Of a DNA stretch of 64,000 nt, positions 1 to 9,100 are shown one piece after another. Below the pieces are notes generated by a model. It saw only the letters and a list, made by a program, of their open reading frames with translations. It was not told the DNA's origin and searched no databases. A program made the position numbers and the translations under genes. The stretch lies in NCBI RefSeq assembly GCF_036067295.1, contig NZ_CP107954.1:4960001-5024000 (forward strand). The letters run 5' to 3'. This DNA comes from Kribbella sp. NBC_00382. GTDB lineage: Bacteria; Actinomycetota; Actinomycetes; Propionibacteriales; Kribbellaceae. Position 1 is the first letter of the stretch, and the number at the start of each line of letters is the position of its first letter.

Positions 1-53
1 GTGCCGGCTCCGCCTCGTCCTCCGCCGCCGAGTCCTCCTCCGCGGCCGAATGA
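1..53 (+). CDS. C-terminal tail of a truncated upstream gene (probably rsfS, ribosomal silencing factor)
   Basis: The window opens inside a reading frame that ends with the TGA at 51-53. The visible residues are a low-complexity Ala/Ser/Glu tail (about 16 residues), so no domain can be recognised. The stop overlaps the ATG of the next gene as ATGA, showing translational coupling. In actinobacteria the gene before this histidine phosphatase is commonly rsfS, in the order nadD-rsfS-phosphatase; the identity is therefore inferred from synteny only. Confidence 0.45.
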   Translation, partial: AGSASSSAAESSSAAE

Positions 54-694
54 CCGCGGGCAGGCTGATCGTCTGGCGCCACGGCCGGACCGAGTGGAAC
101 CTCCAGGACAAGATCCAGGGCCAGGCTGACATCCCCCTGGACGACGTCGGCATCGCCCAGGCCCGGGCCGCCGCCGCACGCCTGGCCTCCCTCGCTCCGA
201 CCCGCCTCTTCTCCAGCGACCTCCAACGCGCCGCCGCGACGGCCGGTGAGCTCGCGTCCCTCACCGGCCTCAAGGTCGAGTACGACGAAGCCCTCCGCGA
301 AATCAACGTGGACGACTGGGCCGGCATGACCATGGACGAACTGGCAGCCATCCACCCGGAAGCAGCCGCCCGCATCCGCTCCGGCGAACCCCAACGCCGA
401 GGCACCGCCGGCGAAACCGTCGAAGAGGTAGCCGAACGCTTCGCCCCCGCCCTAGCCCGAGCGATCGAACACGGCGAACCCTCCGACACCGTCGTAGTAG
501 CCACGCACGGCCTGGCTGCCCGAGTAGGCATCTGCCTCTTCCTAGGCATCCCCAAAGCCCACTGGCCTGCCTTCGGAGGCCTCTCCAACTGCAACTGGGT
601 CTCTTTGCTCCCCGGCCGCCACGGCTGGCGAATCGAAGAATGGAACGCCGGCTCCCTCCCCGAACCAGTCATGAGCGACGACCAACAACGCTAG
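50..694 (+). CDS. Histidine phosphatase family protein (phosphoglycerate mutase-like)
   Basis: This 214-residue cytoplasmic protein belongs to the histidine phosphatase superfamily. The catalytic RHG motif lies at residues 10-12, and His11 would form the phosphohistidine. The second conserved histidine is in the ATHGLAARV segment near residue 155. Length and motif spacing fit the cobC/GpmB-like phosphatase branch rather than the 250-residue glycolytic mutase, so the substrate is unknown. The ATG overlaps the upstream stop codon (ATGA), so it is co-translated with the preceding gene. It is followed by a 620-bp gene-free repeat region and then tRNA-Ala. Family assignment is firm; the physiological substrate cannot be read from sequence. 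Confidence 0.9.
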   Translation: MTAGRLIVWRHGRTEWNLQDKIQGQADIPLDDVGIAQARAAAARLASLAPTRLFSSDLQRAAATAGELASLTGLKVEYDEALREINVDDWAGMTMDELAAIHPEAAARIRSGEPQRRGTAGETVEEVAERFAPALARAIEHGEPSDTVVVATHGLAARVGICLFLGIPKAHWPAFGGLSNCNWVSLLPGRHGWRIEEWNAGSLPEPVMSDDQQR

Positions 695-723
695 GCAAGA
701 CCCCCACGCGTCCCGCCGCCGAT

Positions 724-955
724 CGCTCCTGCGTCGCGCCCAGCTCTGGGGCGCTCCCGCCCGCCCTTCGGTTAAAGCCGCTCCTACGTTCGCGCGACGC
801 GACCACACCGGTGGCGGGCCGGGCGGCTCGGCAGCACCTGGTGGAGTGTTCCCCACGCGCCCGCCGCCGTCCGCTCCCATGTCGCTCTGGGCGCTCCCGC
901 CCACCCTGCGCTCTGCGGCGCTCCTACGTCGCGCGGTGGCGCTCCTGCGTCGCGG
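724..955. repeat. GC-rich repeat cluster in the gap between phosphatase and tRNA-Ala
   Basis: The 620 bases between 695 and 1314 hold no credible gene. Several overlapping frames are open on both strands only because of base composition. Four variants of a motif close to CGCTCCTACGTCGCG start near 724, 779, 919 and 940. Two of them (724 and the element near 866) are followed by a similar C-rich extension reading roughly GGGCGCTCCCGCCC. A 17-base exact reverse complement of 918-934 is found far away at 44893-44909, so this is a dispersed intergenic element rather than a local accident. Function unknown. Confidence 0.6.
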
Positions 956-1036
956 TGGGTACCCCGGACGGGCTTGCAGCCTGCCGTGAGCGTGGACTCC
1001 CAACGCGCCGGCCAGCGACCGACCTGGCGCTGCCCC

Positions 1037-1058
1037 CTTCCGTGGCATGGAAGAGGTC
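1037..1058 (+). repeat. Near-exact copy of the tRNA-Ala anticodon arm
   Basis: These 22 bases match tRNA-Ala positions 1341-1362 (anticodon stem-loop and variable region) with one A-to-G difference in the loop. A further TGGCGC at 1025-1030 matches the D-arm start, but 7 bases too close. The remaining tRNA parts (acceptor and T arms) are absent, so this is not a functional tRNA. It may be a relic of an attachment site or of a decayed tRNA copy; an integrase relic lies just beyond the intact tRNA. Confidence 0.6.
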
Positions 1059-1314
1059 GGCGTACGGGCCAAGCCGCGTCCGACCCGATGGAGCGCAGAG
1101 GACTCTCGGCTGCCAGACGGAGCCTCCTGGCAGTCGCCTTCGCTGCTCGAACTGCGCACCCCTGGAACCTCGGCGAACTATCACCAACCGCCCTCCCCAA
1201 CCCGCTGCAAACCACCCTTCCCCGGCGTGCTCTTCCTCACCTCCCCGCCCGCTCCACCCGATTTTTCTTTGCGGCCCCCCATCCGCTAAACTTCCGGAGT
1301 CCGCAAGACACCGC

Positions 1315-1387
1315 GGGGCTTTGGCGCAGTTGGTAGCGCGCTTCCATGGCATGGAAGAGGTCAGGGGTTCGAATCCCCTAAGCTCCA
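1315..1387 (+). tRNA. tRNA-Ala(GGC)
   Basis: A 73-base cloverleaf is visible: a 7-bp acceptor stem (GGGGCTT with AAGCTCC, one G-T pair), a D-arm, the anticodon stem CTTCC/GGAAG enclosing ATGGCAT with T33 and anticodon GGC, and the T-arm AGGGG-TTCGAAT-CCCCT. The discriminator base is A1387. The 3' CCA is not encoded (ACCG follows), as is usual in actinobacteria. It decodes GCC and GCT. The gene sits in the backbone between the histidine phosphatase and leuS and has an integrase remnant 72 bases after its 3' end, typical of a tRNA used as an integration site. Confidence 0.96.
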
Positions 1388-1397
1388 CCGCGAGTCA

Positions 1398-1432
1398 GAG
1401 GCCCTTTCCCGGGTAGGGAAAGGGCCTCTTTT
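1398..1432 (+). terminator. Rho-independent terminator of tRNA-Ala
   Basis: A perfect 13-bp stem (1398-1410 with 1416-1428) closes a 5-base loop, GGGTA, and is followed by TTTT. It begins 10 bases after the tRNA end, so it terminates the tRNA transcript. Confidence 0.92.
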
Positions 1433-1458
1433 CATGACCTCAGTGTCTAACTGAGTGA

Positions 1459-1605
1459 CTACCGGTTCTGAGGCAACAGTCTCTCCATCGCTTCGGCTCC
1501 CTTCATCAGCACCGGCCGCAGTTCGTGGCGATAGACGATCTCCGTCACCTGCGTGCTCTTCTGGCTGACCAACAGCGAGATCTTCTCGATGAAGTGGATC
1601 TGTGG
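1459..1605 (-). pseudogene. 3' fragment of a phage-type tyrosine integrase
   Basis: Read on the minus strand, a 48-residue frame ends at the stop 1459-1461 and is cut off upstream by an in-frame stop at 1606-1608. It contains LVSQKSTQVTEIVYRHELRP followed by a GAEAM-like tail. This is the C-terminus of actinophage or integrative-element tyrosine recombinases, including the nucleophile Tyr in the VYRH block. The upstream catalytic Arg and His-x-x-Arg boxes are missing. Its position, tail-on to the 3' end of tRNA-Ala, is the normal arrangement of an integrase and its attachment site, so this is the relic of an element once integrated there. The rest of the 1433-1714 gap shows no gene. Confidence 0.8.
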
Positions 1606-1714
1606 TCAGGTTGCTGGGCGCTGTCCCGTCGATGTGCCCGGCACGACTTTCTCGGGGCGAGGTCGCTGTCGAGGTAGCGCTGCGGCGCCTCGGATAAGTG
1701 CGGGCTCCTGCTGG

Positions 1715-2038
1715 TCAGGTGGGGTCGGTGTACGAGATTGGTTTGCCGGTGGTGCGGGCGTAGGCGATCTCTCTGCTGGTGGACTCGCCGATGTAGCCGC
1801 CGGGGTTGACGACTAGGACGCGGTCGGCCAGGTCGATCTTGCGCAGGTGGAGGGCGCCTAGCGCGGTCTGCTGCTCGTTGGTGATGAGCTCGTTTGCGTC
1901 ATCATCCTCGGTACGCGGGAAGACGCCGGGCGCGACGACGATGATGCCGGCGAAGGTCAGGTCGCGGTTTGCCGCGTGCATCTCGTCCACGAACCGGGCA
2001 GAGCCACAGATGCAGACAATCTCAGGTCGGTCAGGCAC
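1715..2038 (-). CDS. DUF4406-like / nucleoside 2-deoxyribosyltransferase-fold protein
   Basis: This 107-residue protein begins with a hydrophobic strand and the motif ICGSARF, a form of the G-S/T-R/I nucleotide-binding turn of the NDT/DUF4406 superfamily. It ends with VVNPGGYIGESTSREIAYA, the superfamily signature carrying the conserved Glu. Relatives are common in phages and mobile elements and bind or cleave nucleoside derivatives, but the substrate here is unknown. It lies just beyond the integrase relic and is probably cargo of the same event. No operon partner is obvious: the next gene on the strand starts 85 bases upstream of it. Confidence 0.7.
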   Translation of the reverse strand: MPDRPEIVCICGSARFVDEMHAANRDLTFAGIIVVAPGVFPRTEDDDANELITNEQQTALGALHLRKIDLADRVLVVNPGGYIGESTSREIAYARTTGKPISYTDPT

Positions 2039-2123
2039 GGCTCAGTCCTACGGGTCGAACGCCTGTCAGTGCGCGCGTTGAGTCACGGACAAGAACACGA
2101 GCCGACAGCTTACGCAATACGGC

Positions 2124-2939
2124 TTAGGGGGCGGGGGCCTTGATGCAGCCTCCGATGAAGTAGAGGAGGCCGAAGGTGACGTCTCCGCCGTCGGGGTGGG
2201 TGAGGACGTTGGCGCCGTCGTGGGTCAGGGTGTAGGCCTTCTTTCTGAGGCCGTCGGCGTAGTCCTGCCAGGCGAGGGCGTAGGAGAAGCGGCTTCGTGC
2301 GGCGCCGGCGATTGCGTTGAGGAAGATGGTTGTTGTCATGTCTTCCTGGTCCTGGATGCGGTTGAGGTAGGACAGTTGGACGGTGCCGGTGTTGAGTTGA
2401 CCGGCGACGGCGTCTCGCTCGTTCTGCCGCATGTAGTACTTCCAGGCGAGTTCGCAGGCTGTTTCCTGCAGGACGTCCTTGCTGAAGTCCAGGAGGGCGT
2501 CCTTGGTCTCTTCGGTCAGCAGTTGTGTGCGCGTGGAGTCGATGAGTTGGGGGAGCTCCTGGGCGGCCGACACTCGTTGTTGCGCCATGGTGGTCGCCGC
2601 GGCGGTGGCGTCGTCGTAGAACTTGATCTGGGACCGGACTCTGGCCGCGGCCGCATTGATCTGGTTCTGAAGCTCCGGTGACACCTTGTTGATCTGATCA
2701 GGTGCCGGCAGTTCGTTGATCGTCTCGGTGAGTGACTTGTTCTGGTTGCGGAAGACGTCGTCGCCGCCTTTGAACGAACCACCCTTCAGCGGGTCGTCCA
2801 ATTTATTGGCCTTGCCCAGCCATCCCTCCACGGCCGAGACCTCGGCCTTGGTGGGCTTCTGGCTGCACATGCTGAGTGGAAGCGCCGTCATCGTGAGCGT
2901 GATGAACAGCGACACCGGCTTCCTGCTGACTGAAAACAC
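2124..2939 (-). CDS. Secreted or lipoprotein-like protein of unknown function
   Basis: I do not recognise this 271-residue protein. Residues 1-25 look like a signal peptide ending in ALPLSMCSQ. The Cys could be a lipoprotein anchor, but the Met at -1 departs from the usual Gly/Ala/Ser, so the lipobox is weak. The mature part is largely helical with Ala/Gln/Glu-rich stretches and two further cysteines (one in the ETACELAWKYY segment, one near the C-terminus). It lies between the NDT-fold gene and the divergent DUF2200 gene in the region next to the integrase relic. A surface or envelope role is an inference from the signal sequence only. Confidence 0.6.
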   Translation of the reverse strand: MFSVSRKPVSLFITLTMTALPLSMCSQKPTKAEVSAVEGWLGKANKLDDPLKGGSFKGGDDVFRNQNKSLTETINELPAPDQINKVSPELQNQINAAAARVRSQIKFYDDATAAATTMAQQRVSAAQELPQLIDSTRTQLLTEETKDALLDFSKDVLQETACELAWKYYMRQNERDAVAGQLNTGTVQLSYLNRIQDQEDMTTTIFLNAIAGAARSRFSYALAWQDYADGLRKKAYTLTHDGANVLTHPDGGDVTFGLLYFIGGCIKAPAP

Positions 2940-3049
2940 CTGAACCCACCCCTGCCCCCTGGAACTCTCCCCTTATCCGGAGAGTGATCCTCAGCCGTGC
3001 GGGCGTCCAGACCTGACGGGCGGCCGGGGGTGGATCGTTACGTTGAGCG

Positions 3050-3418
3050 ATGGGCATACTGACGCTCGTGAAGCATCGGATTTATGGGACCAGTTTTGCG
3101 GGGGTCTATCCGCTGTACGTCGCCAAGGCGGAGCGGAAAGGGCGGACGAAGGCGGAGGTCGACGAGGTCATCCGGTGGTTGATGGGGTACAGCCAGGAGA
3201 GCCTGGAAGAGCAACTCGTCAAGCAGGTGGACTTCGAGACGTTCATTGCTGAGGCTCCAGAGTTGAATCCGTCGCGGGCGCTCGTCAAAGGGGTGGTCTG
3301 CGGGGTTCGGGTGGAGGAGATCGAGGAGCCGACGATGCGGGAGATCCGGTACCTGGACAGGTTGATCGATGAGCTGGCGCGGGGGAAAGCGATGGAGAAG
3401 ATCCTTCGCCAGGGGTAG
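3050..3418 (+). CDS. DUF2200 family protein
   Basis: This 122-residue single-domain protein matches the DUF2200 family along its whole length. Recognisable blocks are [47 protein letters not shown] and a C-terminal [20 protein letters not shown]. The family is small, cytoplasmic and found in bacteria from several phyla; no biochemical function is established. The start used gives family length; an internal GTG six codons later is possible. No operon partner is evident. Confidence 0.85.
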   Translation: MGILTLVKHRIYGTSFAGVYPLYVAKAERKGRTKAEVDEVIRWLMGYSQESLEEQLVKQVDFETFIAEAPELNPSRALVKGVVCGVRVEEIEEPTMREIRYLDRLIDELARGKAMEKILRQG

Positions 3419-3546
3419 GGATCTACCATCGGGGGCATGCAGTGTTTTGCTGCCGGGCGTACCCGGTTCTGAAGGTGATGTGACGGCTCCGACGTGGCTG
3501 AAGCCCGTCGGAGGATTGTTCGTTCCTTCAGGCGGGAGAGTTGATC

Positions 3547-4029
3547 ATGGAGTTGCGTCCTTTCGAGCAGGGTGATCTCGAGGAGATCGTTCAGCTGACC
3601 ATTGATACGTTCGGTCCCTTTTACGAAGGCTCGTTTCGGGGGCTGGTGGGGGATCGGATCTTTGTTCATCAGCACGGCGACTGGGCCGGGGACTATCGGC
3701 GTACGGTGCCTGGGCTTCATGCGCCGCGGGACAACAAGTTCGTGGTGGTGGCGGAGGATTCCGGGCGGATCGTCGGGTACGTGGCCTGGGCAGTTGAGCC
3801 GGTCACGAAGCACGGGAGTGTTGAGTTGCTGGCGGTCTTGGGGGATAGCCGGCGTGAGCATGTCGGGCGGTCGCTGTGTGAGGCTGCGTTCGCGGAGATG
3901 CGTGCGGCCGGGGTCGAGGTTGTGGAGATCGGGACGGGTGGGGACGAGTTTCACGCTCCGGCCCGGGCGTTCTACGAGAGCCTTGGATTGATCAAGGTTC
4001 CGGTGGCCGTGTACTTCGGCGTGCTCTGA
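3547..4029 (+). CDS. GNAT family N-acetyltransferase
   Basis: The protein (160 residues) has the GNAT order: N-terminal LRPFEQGDLEEI strand-helix, a central strand carrying SVELLAVLGDSRREHVGRSL (motif A, acetyl-CoA pyrophosphate loop, in which the usual R-x-x-G-x-G/A reads RREHVGRS), and a C-terminal ARAFYESLGL motif B. The ATG at 3547 is preferred over the in-frame TTG at 3541 because GGGAG (3534-3538) stands 8 bases before it. Acceptor substrate unknown. Gene stands alone between DUF2200 and the YciI gene. Confidence 0.87.
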   Translation: MELRPFEQGDLEEIVQLTIDTFGPFYEGSFRGLVGDRIFVHQHGDWAGDYRRTVPGLHAPRDNKFVVVAEDSGRIVGYVAWAVEPVTKHGSVELLAVLGDSRREHVGRSLCEAAFAEMRAAGVEVVEIGTGGDEFHAPARAFYESLGLIKVPVAVYFGVL

Positions 4030-4114
4030 GGCGAGGGGTGTCGGATTTGGGGTTGGGCGTTCGTAGTACGGGTGAGAGGCGGCTGTGGGCTGCCGGGACG
4101 AAGGGTGACGCGCG

Positions 4115-4480
4115 ATGCCGAAGTACCTGATCTCGTTCGAGAAGGGCGCGATGGACCACATCCCGGAGGGGGACTTGGGCGAGGTGGGCAAGGCTGCCCA
4201 TGCGGTGTGCCAGGAGGCCAGCGACGCCGGGGTCTTCGTGTTCGGGGGTGGGCTGAGCTACGACGACGGTGATGTCGAGCATGCGGTTGTGGACGTCGAC
4301 GGGTCGGTCACCGACGGGCCGTATCTGGAGGGCAAGGAGCTCATCGGCGGGTTCTGGATCGTCGACGTACCGACTCGGAAAGCGGCGCTCGAGTGGGCCG
4401 CGAAGACCGCGGTCGCCTGCCGCTGTGCACAGGACATCCGCAAGTTCGGCGGCGACCCGGAGCTGGACGAGATCGTGTAG
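4115..4480 (+). CDS. YCII-related domain protein
   Basis: This 121-residue single-domain protein belongs to the YCII/DGPF family. The DGPYLEGKELIGGFWIVDVP segment carries the DGP signature and is followed by an amphipathic helix (ALEWAAKTA). Such proteins adopt a dimeric ferredoxin-like fold; members are often encoded near ECF sigma factors, but none is adjacent here. The substrate is unknown. The Met at 4115 follows GACGCGCG without a clear ribosome binding site. Confidence 0.85.
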   Translation: MPKYLISFEKGAMDHIPEGDLGEVGKAAHAVCQEASDAGVFVFGGGLSYDDGDVEHAVVDVDGSVTDGPYLEGKELIGGFWIVDVPTRKAALEWAAKTAVACRCAQDIRKFGGDPELDEIV

Positions 4481-4658
4481 GCAACCGTCCGGGCCGTCAG
4501 AACTTGCTCTGCCTGGGGAAGGCGGAGTGGAACTGGCGGCCCCGGGCGGGCTGGCTTCGGGCTGGCCTGGCTGAGTCAGGGGTGTGCCAGTGGTGCGAGT
4601 GCCTGGTGCAAGGGGGTGTTGTCAGGGTCGTTGTGTGACTCGACGACGGGAGATTTTG

Positions 4659-6137
4659 ATGTATGACGTGGTGGTAGTTGGGGCCGGGCCGGTGGGGTTA
4701 TTTCTTGCTTGTGAGCTGGGGCTGGCGGGGTGTTCTGTGCTGGTGCTCGAGCGGGAGGCGGATGAGGTGTCGCCTTGGCGGGCGATGCCGTTGGGGATGC
4801 GGGGGTTGTCGGCGGCGTCGGTTGAGGCGTTCTATCGGCGGGGGATGCTGGGGGAGGTGCTGGAGGCTTCTGGGCGGCCGGCGGATCTTGAGGAAGATGA
4901 GCCGTTGGCGCCTCGGCGGGTGGGGCATTTTGCGGGGATGATGCTTGATCCGGGCAAGGTCGACCTCGCCGCGCTGCCCCACAGGCTGCCCACCCCGGCG
5001 CCGGGCGGCGCGATGACCAGCCTTGAGGCGGTCGAAGGGGTGCTGGCGGAGCGGGCGGCCAAGCTGGGCGTGGAGATCAAGTACGGCGTGACGGTCGATG
5101 CGCTGACGCAGTACGAGGACAAGGTTGTCGTTGGCAACGAGTACGAGGCGCGCTGGGTTGTCGGGTGTGATGGCGGGCGGAGTGCGGTGCGCAACCTAGC
5201 GGGCTTCGAGTTCGTCGGTACGGAGCCGGAGTTCACCGGCTATGTCATGCACGCCACGGTCGCCGAGCCCGAGATGTTGAAGCCCTGGTTCAATCTGACG
5301 CCGACGGGCATGTACCTGCAGATGCCGACGACGGGGCACCTCGGGATGATGGACTTCGACGGTGGCGCGTTCGATCGCTCGCAGGAGCTGACTCGCGAGC
5401 ATCTGCAGGAGGTACTGCGGCGCGTGTCGGGCACCGACGTGACGGTGAGCGAGGTGCTGCGCGCGTCGAGCTTCACCGATCGGGCGATGCAGGCGACGAC
5501 GTACCGGCGAAGGCGGGTGCTGCTGGCCGGCGATGCTGCTCACATTCATTCGCCCCTGGGCGGGCAGGGGCTCAACCTCGGCCTCGGCGACGCGATGAAC
5601 CTCGGCTGGAAGCTCGCAGCGACGGTCAAACAACAAGCGTCGGACGGCCTCCTCGACAGCTACACGATAGAGCGGCATCCGGTCGGCGCGCGGGTGCTCG
5701 ACTGGTCGCGCGCGCAGGTGGCGACGATGGCGCCGGGATCCCAAGCGCTGCAGGGGCTGGTGCGCGAACTGCTGGAGACACGCGACGGTACGACGTACGC
5801 GTTCGAAAGGTTGTCGGGGGCATCTATCCGGTACGACCTCGACAGCGCGCAACCGCTGGTCGGCCGGGTTGCTCCGGAGTTCCGGCTCGAGGACGGCACC
5901 CGGCTCGCCGACCTGATGCATGGCGGCGAAGGCGTCCTTCTCGACTTCACCCAAGATCTGCAGGGCGCGGCAACCGACTGGGAAGGCCGGATCCGGTACT
6001 CCGGAAAGCCGGCCAAAAACGACCTAGGACTGGCCGCCGTCCTGATCCGGCCGGACGGCGTCGTCGCGTGGGCAGCAGCCAACCACGACGTCGAAGGCTT
6101 CGAGCAGGCCGCAACGCGTTGGTTCGGCGTCAGCTGA
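4659..6137 (+). CDS. FAD-dependent aromatic hydroxylase (class A flavoprotein monooxygenase, Rox/MhpA-like)
   Basis: This 492-residue enzyme has the p-hydroxybenzoate-hydroxylase fold: FAD-binding GAGPVG at residues 8-13, a DG-like VGCDGGRSAVR segment, and the second FAD motif VLLAGDAAHIHSPLGGQGLN near residues 287-306. The C-terminal ~80 residues (GRVAPEFRLEDGTRLADL) form the thioredoxin-like tail seen in phenol-hydroxylase and rifampicin-monooxygenase relatives. It should use NAD(P)H and O2 to hydroxylate an aromatic compound; the substrate is unknown. The ATG at 4659 has GGGAG 6 bases upstream, so a longer in-frame start at 4584 is unlikely. It converges with and overlaps the BTAD regulator by 8 bp. 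Confidence 0.88.
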   Translation: MYDVVVVGAGPVGLFLACELGLAGCSVLVLEREADEVSPWRAMPLGMRGLSAASVEAFYRRGMLGEVLEASGRPADLEEDEPLAPRRVGHFAGMMLDPGKVDLAALPHRLPTPAPGGAMTSLEAVEGVLAERAAKLGVEIKYGVTVDALTQYEDKVVVGNEYEARWVVGCDGGRSAVRNLAGFEFVGTEPEFTGYVMHATVAEPEMLKPWFNLTPTGMYLQMPTTGHLGMMDFDGGAFDRSQELTREHLQEVLRRVSGTDVTVSEVLRASSFTDRAMQATTYRRRRVLLAGDAAHIHSPLGGQGLNLGLGDAMNLGWKLAATVKQQASDGLLDSYTIERHPVGARVLDWSRAQVATMAPGSQALQGLVRELLETRDGTTYAFERLSGASIRYDLDSAQPLVGRVAPEFRLEDGTRLADLMHGGEGVLLDFTQDLQGAATDWEGRIRYSGKPAKNDLGLAAVLIRPDGVVAWAAANHDVEGFEQAATRWFGVS

Positions 6138-9100
6138 CCCCGAGGACATCCTCGACCAGTCGGCGCCAGTCTGACTCCGCGCCTTCGCGCGTCACCTCGG
6201 CGAATCGGGCTTCGCCGAGGTGGCGTCGCGTGTCCTGCTCGATCCGGACCGCGTCCAATTGCGAAAGTCCCACCCGCCCGTAGACCGCGGTGCCGGCTGC
6301 GAGCAACCGGGCTGCCTGTTCGTACTCGCCGACGCGAGCAGCCAGGTCCGCCAACCCGACAAGCATCGGCCCGAGCAGGAACGCGAGTCCCACCTCTGAC
6401 GCCGCCTCCCAGGCAGCCACTCGGTGAGTACGGGCCTCCTGGAGATCGTCGGCCAGGTACGCGCGCAGGTCGTGGAGCTGAGCGCGAACACTCGCCTGCG
6501 CAGCGGCATCGCCTAACAGGGTGGTAGCGAGGCTGACCTGACGGCGAGCCTCGTCCACATCGCCGGACAGGCGAGCAAGCCCGGCCTTGGCGAGCGCCAG
6601 GGCAGCCAGGGCGTACGGCCAGGTGACCCCCTCGGCGAGCCGCTCGGCCTCGACGATGGCGGCTGCGCTGGCGTCGCGATCGCCCATCAGCCAGTACAGC
6701 ATCGCCTGCTGGGTCCGCGTCTCGATGACATCCTCGATGGCGCCGAGCTCGGTGAGGACCGTGACCGCCTCTTCGTAGTACCCGCAGGCACGGGCGTACT
6801 CGCCACGGGTCGCCAGTTGGGTCGCCAGCTCGGACTCTGCCAGGTAGATCCCGAACCGGTCGCCGAGGACCCGGAACTCCGCGAGCGACAACTCCACCTG
6901 GGCCTCCGCCTCCGGACCGCCCTGGCCGAAGAGGGTGCGCATCTTGCCGACCTGCCAGCGCGCCAAGGCCGCGACCCACGGGTCCTCGCTGTTCAGTTGA
7001 GCCTCGAACGCGGGCAGCGCCTCCGCCGGCGCCTCGAGCAGGCGTTCCATCGGGATCACCAGGCCCAGCATGGGGTGTTTGCTCGTACTGAGCTGGCTGA
7101 ACCGGTACGCCTTGCGGATCCACTCCTCGCCCAGGTGCTCGTCGCCCTGCCCGGAGGTCACGTACAGCACCACCAGCCCGTACACCAGAGCGCGGACGTC
7201 ATCGGGCACATCGCCGGGGAGCTCGACGGCCGCGAGCGCCAACTCAAGGCCTTCGCTACGGCGCCCGCCCAGCCACCAGTACCACCCGGTCGCAGCCGCG
7301 AGCCGCATTGCCGTCTGCCCGTCTCCAGCCGCGATCGCTCCCCGCAGCGCGGCGCTGAGGTTGTCGTGGTCGGCCCTGAGCAGAGAGAGCCACTCCAGTT
7401 GCTCGGCCCGACGCAGATGCGGCTCTGCGGCCTCGGCGAACTCAGTGAAATAGGTGAGATGCGCCTGTCTGGTCTGGTCCGATTCGCCAGCCTCGGCAAG
7501 CCGATCCGCGGCGTACTCCCTGATCGTCGTGAGCATCCGGTACCTCGGAGCGCCGTCGCCCACGGGGACCAGCAGCGACTTCTCGGCCAGTGAGGTGAGC
7601 AACTCCAGTACTTGATCCCGCTCGACGTCGTCACCGGAGCAGACCCGCTCGGCCGCCTCCAGGCCCGCTCCGCCCGAGAACACCGACAGCCTGCGCAGTA
7701 CCGCCCGCTCGGCGTCGGTGAGCAGCTCCCAACTCCAATCGACCACCGCGCGCAACGTCTTGTGTCGCGGCAACGCAGTACGGCTTCCGCTGGTCAACAG
7801 CCGGAACCGGTCGTCGAGCCGGTTGGCAAGTTGCTCGATGGTCATCGTGCGCAGCCGGGCCGCGGCGAGTTCGATCGCGAGGGGCATCCCGTCCAGCGCC
7901 AGGCAGATCCGGACCATCAACGCCTTGGTGCGTTCGTCGGTCCCGAGGTCCTTGCGTACTGCGCCGGCCCGATCCCGCAGCAACCGAAGCGCCGGTGAAG
8001 CGTCGCTGGTACCGGTCGGCAGGGCCAGCGGCTCGACCTGCCACAACGCCTCGCCGGTGATCCCGAGCGGTTCTCGACTCGTCGCCAGGATCCGCAGGCG
8101 CGGGCATTCGCCGAGCAGCCGTCCGGCCAGCGTCGCCACCGACTCGATCACGTGCTCGCAGTTGTCCAGGATCAGCAGCAGTTCCCGATCGTTGATCGCG
8201 GCAACCAATCCGTCCACCGGGTCCGACGTCGGTGACGTACCGACCAGCGCGTCCCTGAGGCCGAGAGCGGCGAGCGCGGTCTGTGCCACGTCGCCTCCCG
8301 CACCGATCGGGGCGAACTCGATCAGCCAGATCCCGTCGGTCATGACACCGATCGTCGTCCGCGCGGTCTCCGTCGCCAGCCGGGTCTTACCCGCGCCGCC
8401 CGGCCCGATCAGCGTGGTCAGCCGGTGCTCCGCGACCAGTTCGCGCACCGCGGCGACATCGGCGTCCCGGCCGACGAAACTCGTCAGCTCGGCCCGCACA
8501 TTGGTCTTCCGCGTCTGGCCCAACTCGCCGCGCAGCAGTGCGACATGGAGGGCCGAAAGCTCGGGCGAAGGATCGACGCCGAGCGCGTTGGCCAAGGCTT
8601 GTCGCGTCCGCTCGTACAGGACCAGCGCTTCGCTGTCGCGACCGGCGGCCACGAGCGCACGCATCAGCCCGGCGACCAGTCGCTCCCGGAGCGGATACGC
8701 GGCCACCGCGTCGGTCAGCTCCGGAACCAGTTCGGCGCCGTTGCCGAGCGCGACCTCGCCTTCGAACCAATCCTCCATCGCCGTCAGCCGCAGCCCGTCG
8801 AGCCGGGTCGCCGCCGCATCGAACGCCTCGCTGTCCTCCAGACCGACATCCTGGAAGGCCGCACCCCGCCATAAGGCAAGGGCCTCGCGCAACAGCCGTA
8901 CCTGCCGCGGACCCTTCTCGGTGCGCGCCTGGCTGACGAGGCGTTCGAACTCCAGGGCATCGACCGCCTCGGGTTTCACCGTCAACCGGTAGCCGCCCGT
9001 TTGCCCTTTGACCGCCCCTTCCGGCAGCACCTTCCGCAGCCGGGAAACCAAGCGCTGCAAGGCATTCGCTGCCTCGGCCGGCGGTTGCTCACCCCAGATC

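Noticed and set aside
1025-1058. Second tRNA-Ala gene
   Set aside because: Only the anticodon arm matches; acceptor and T arms are missing and the D-arm spacing is wrong.
640-1416. Long open frames on both strands between phosphatase and tRNA
   Set aside because: They run through GC-rich repeats and one crosses the tRNA; no domain, no codon-position bias and no ribosome binding site.
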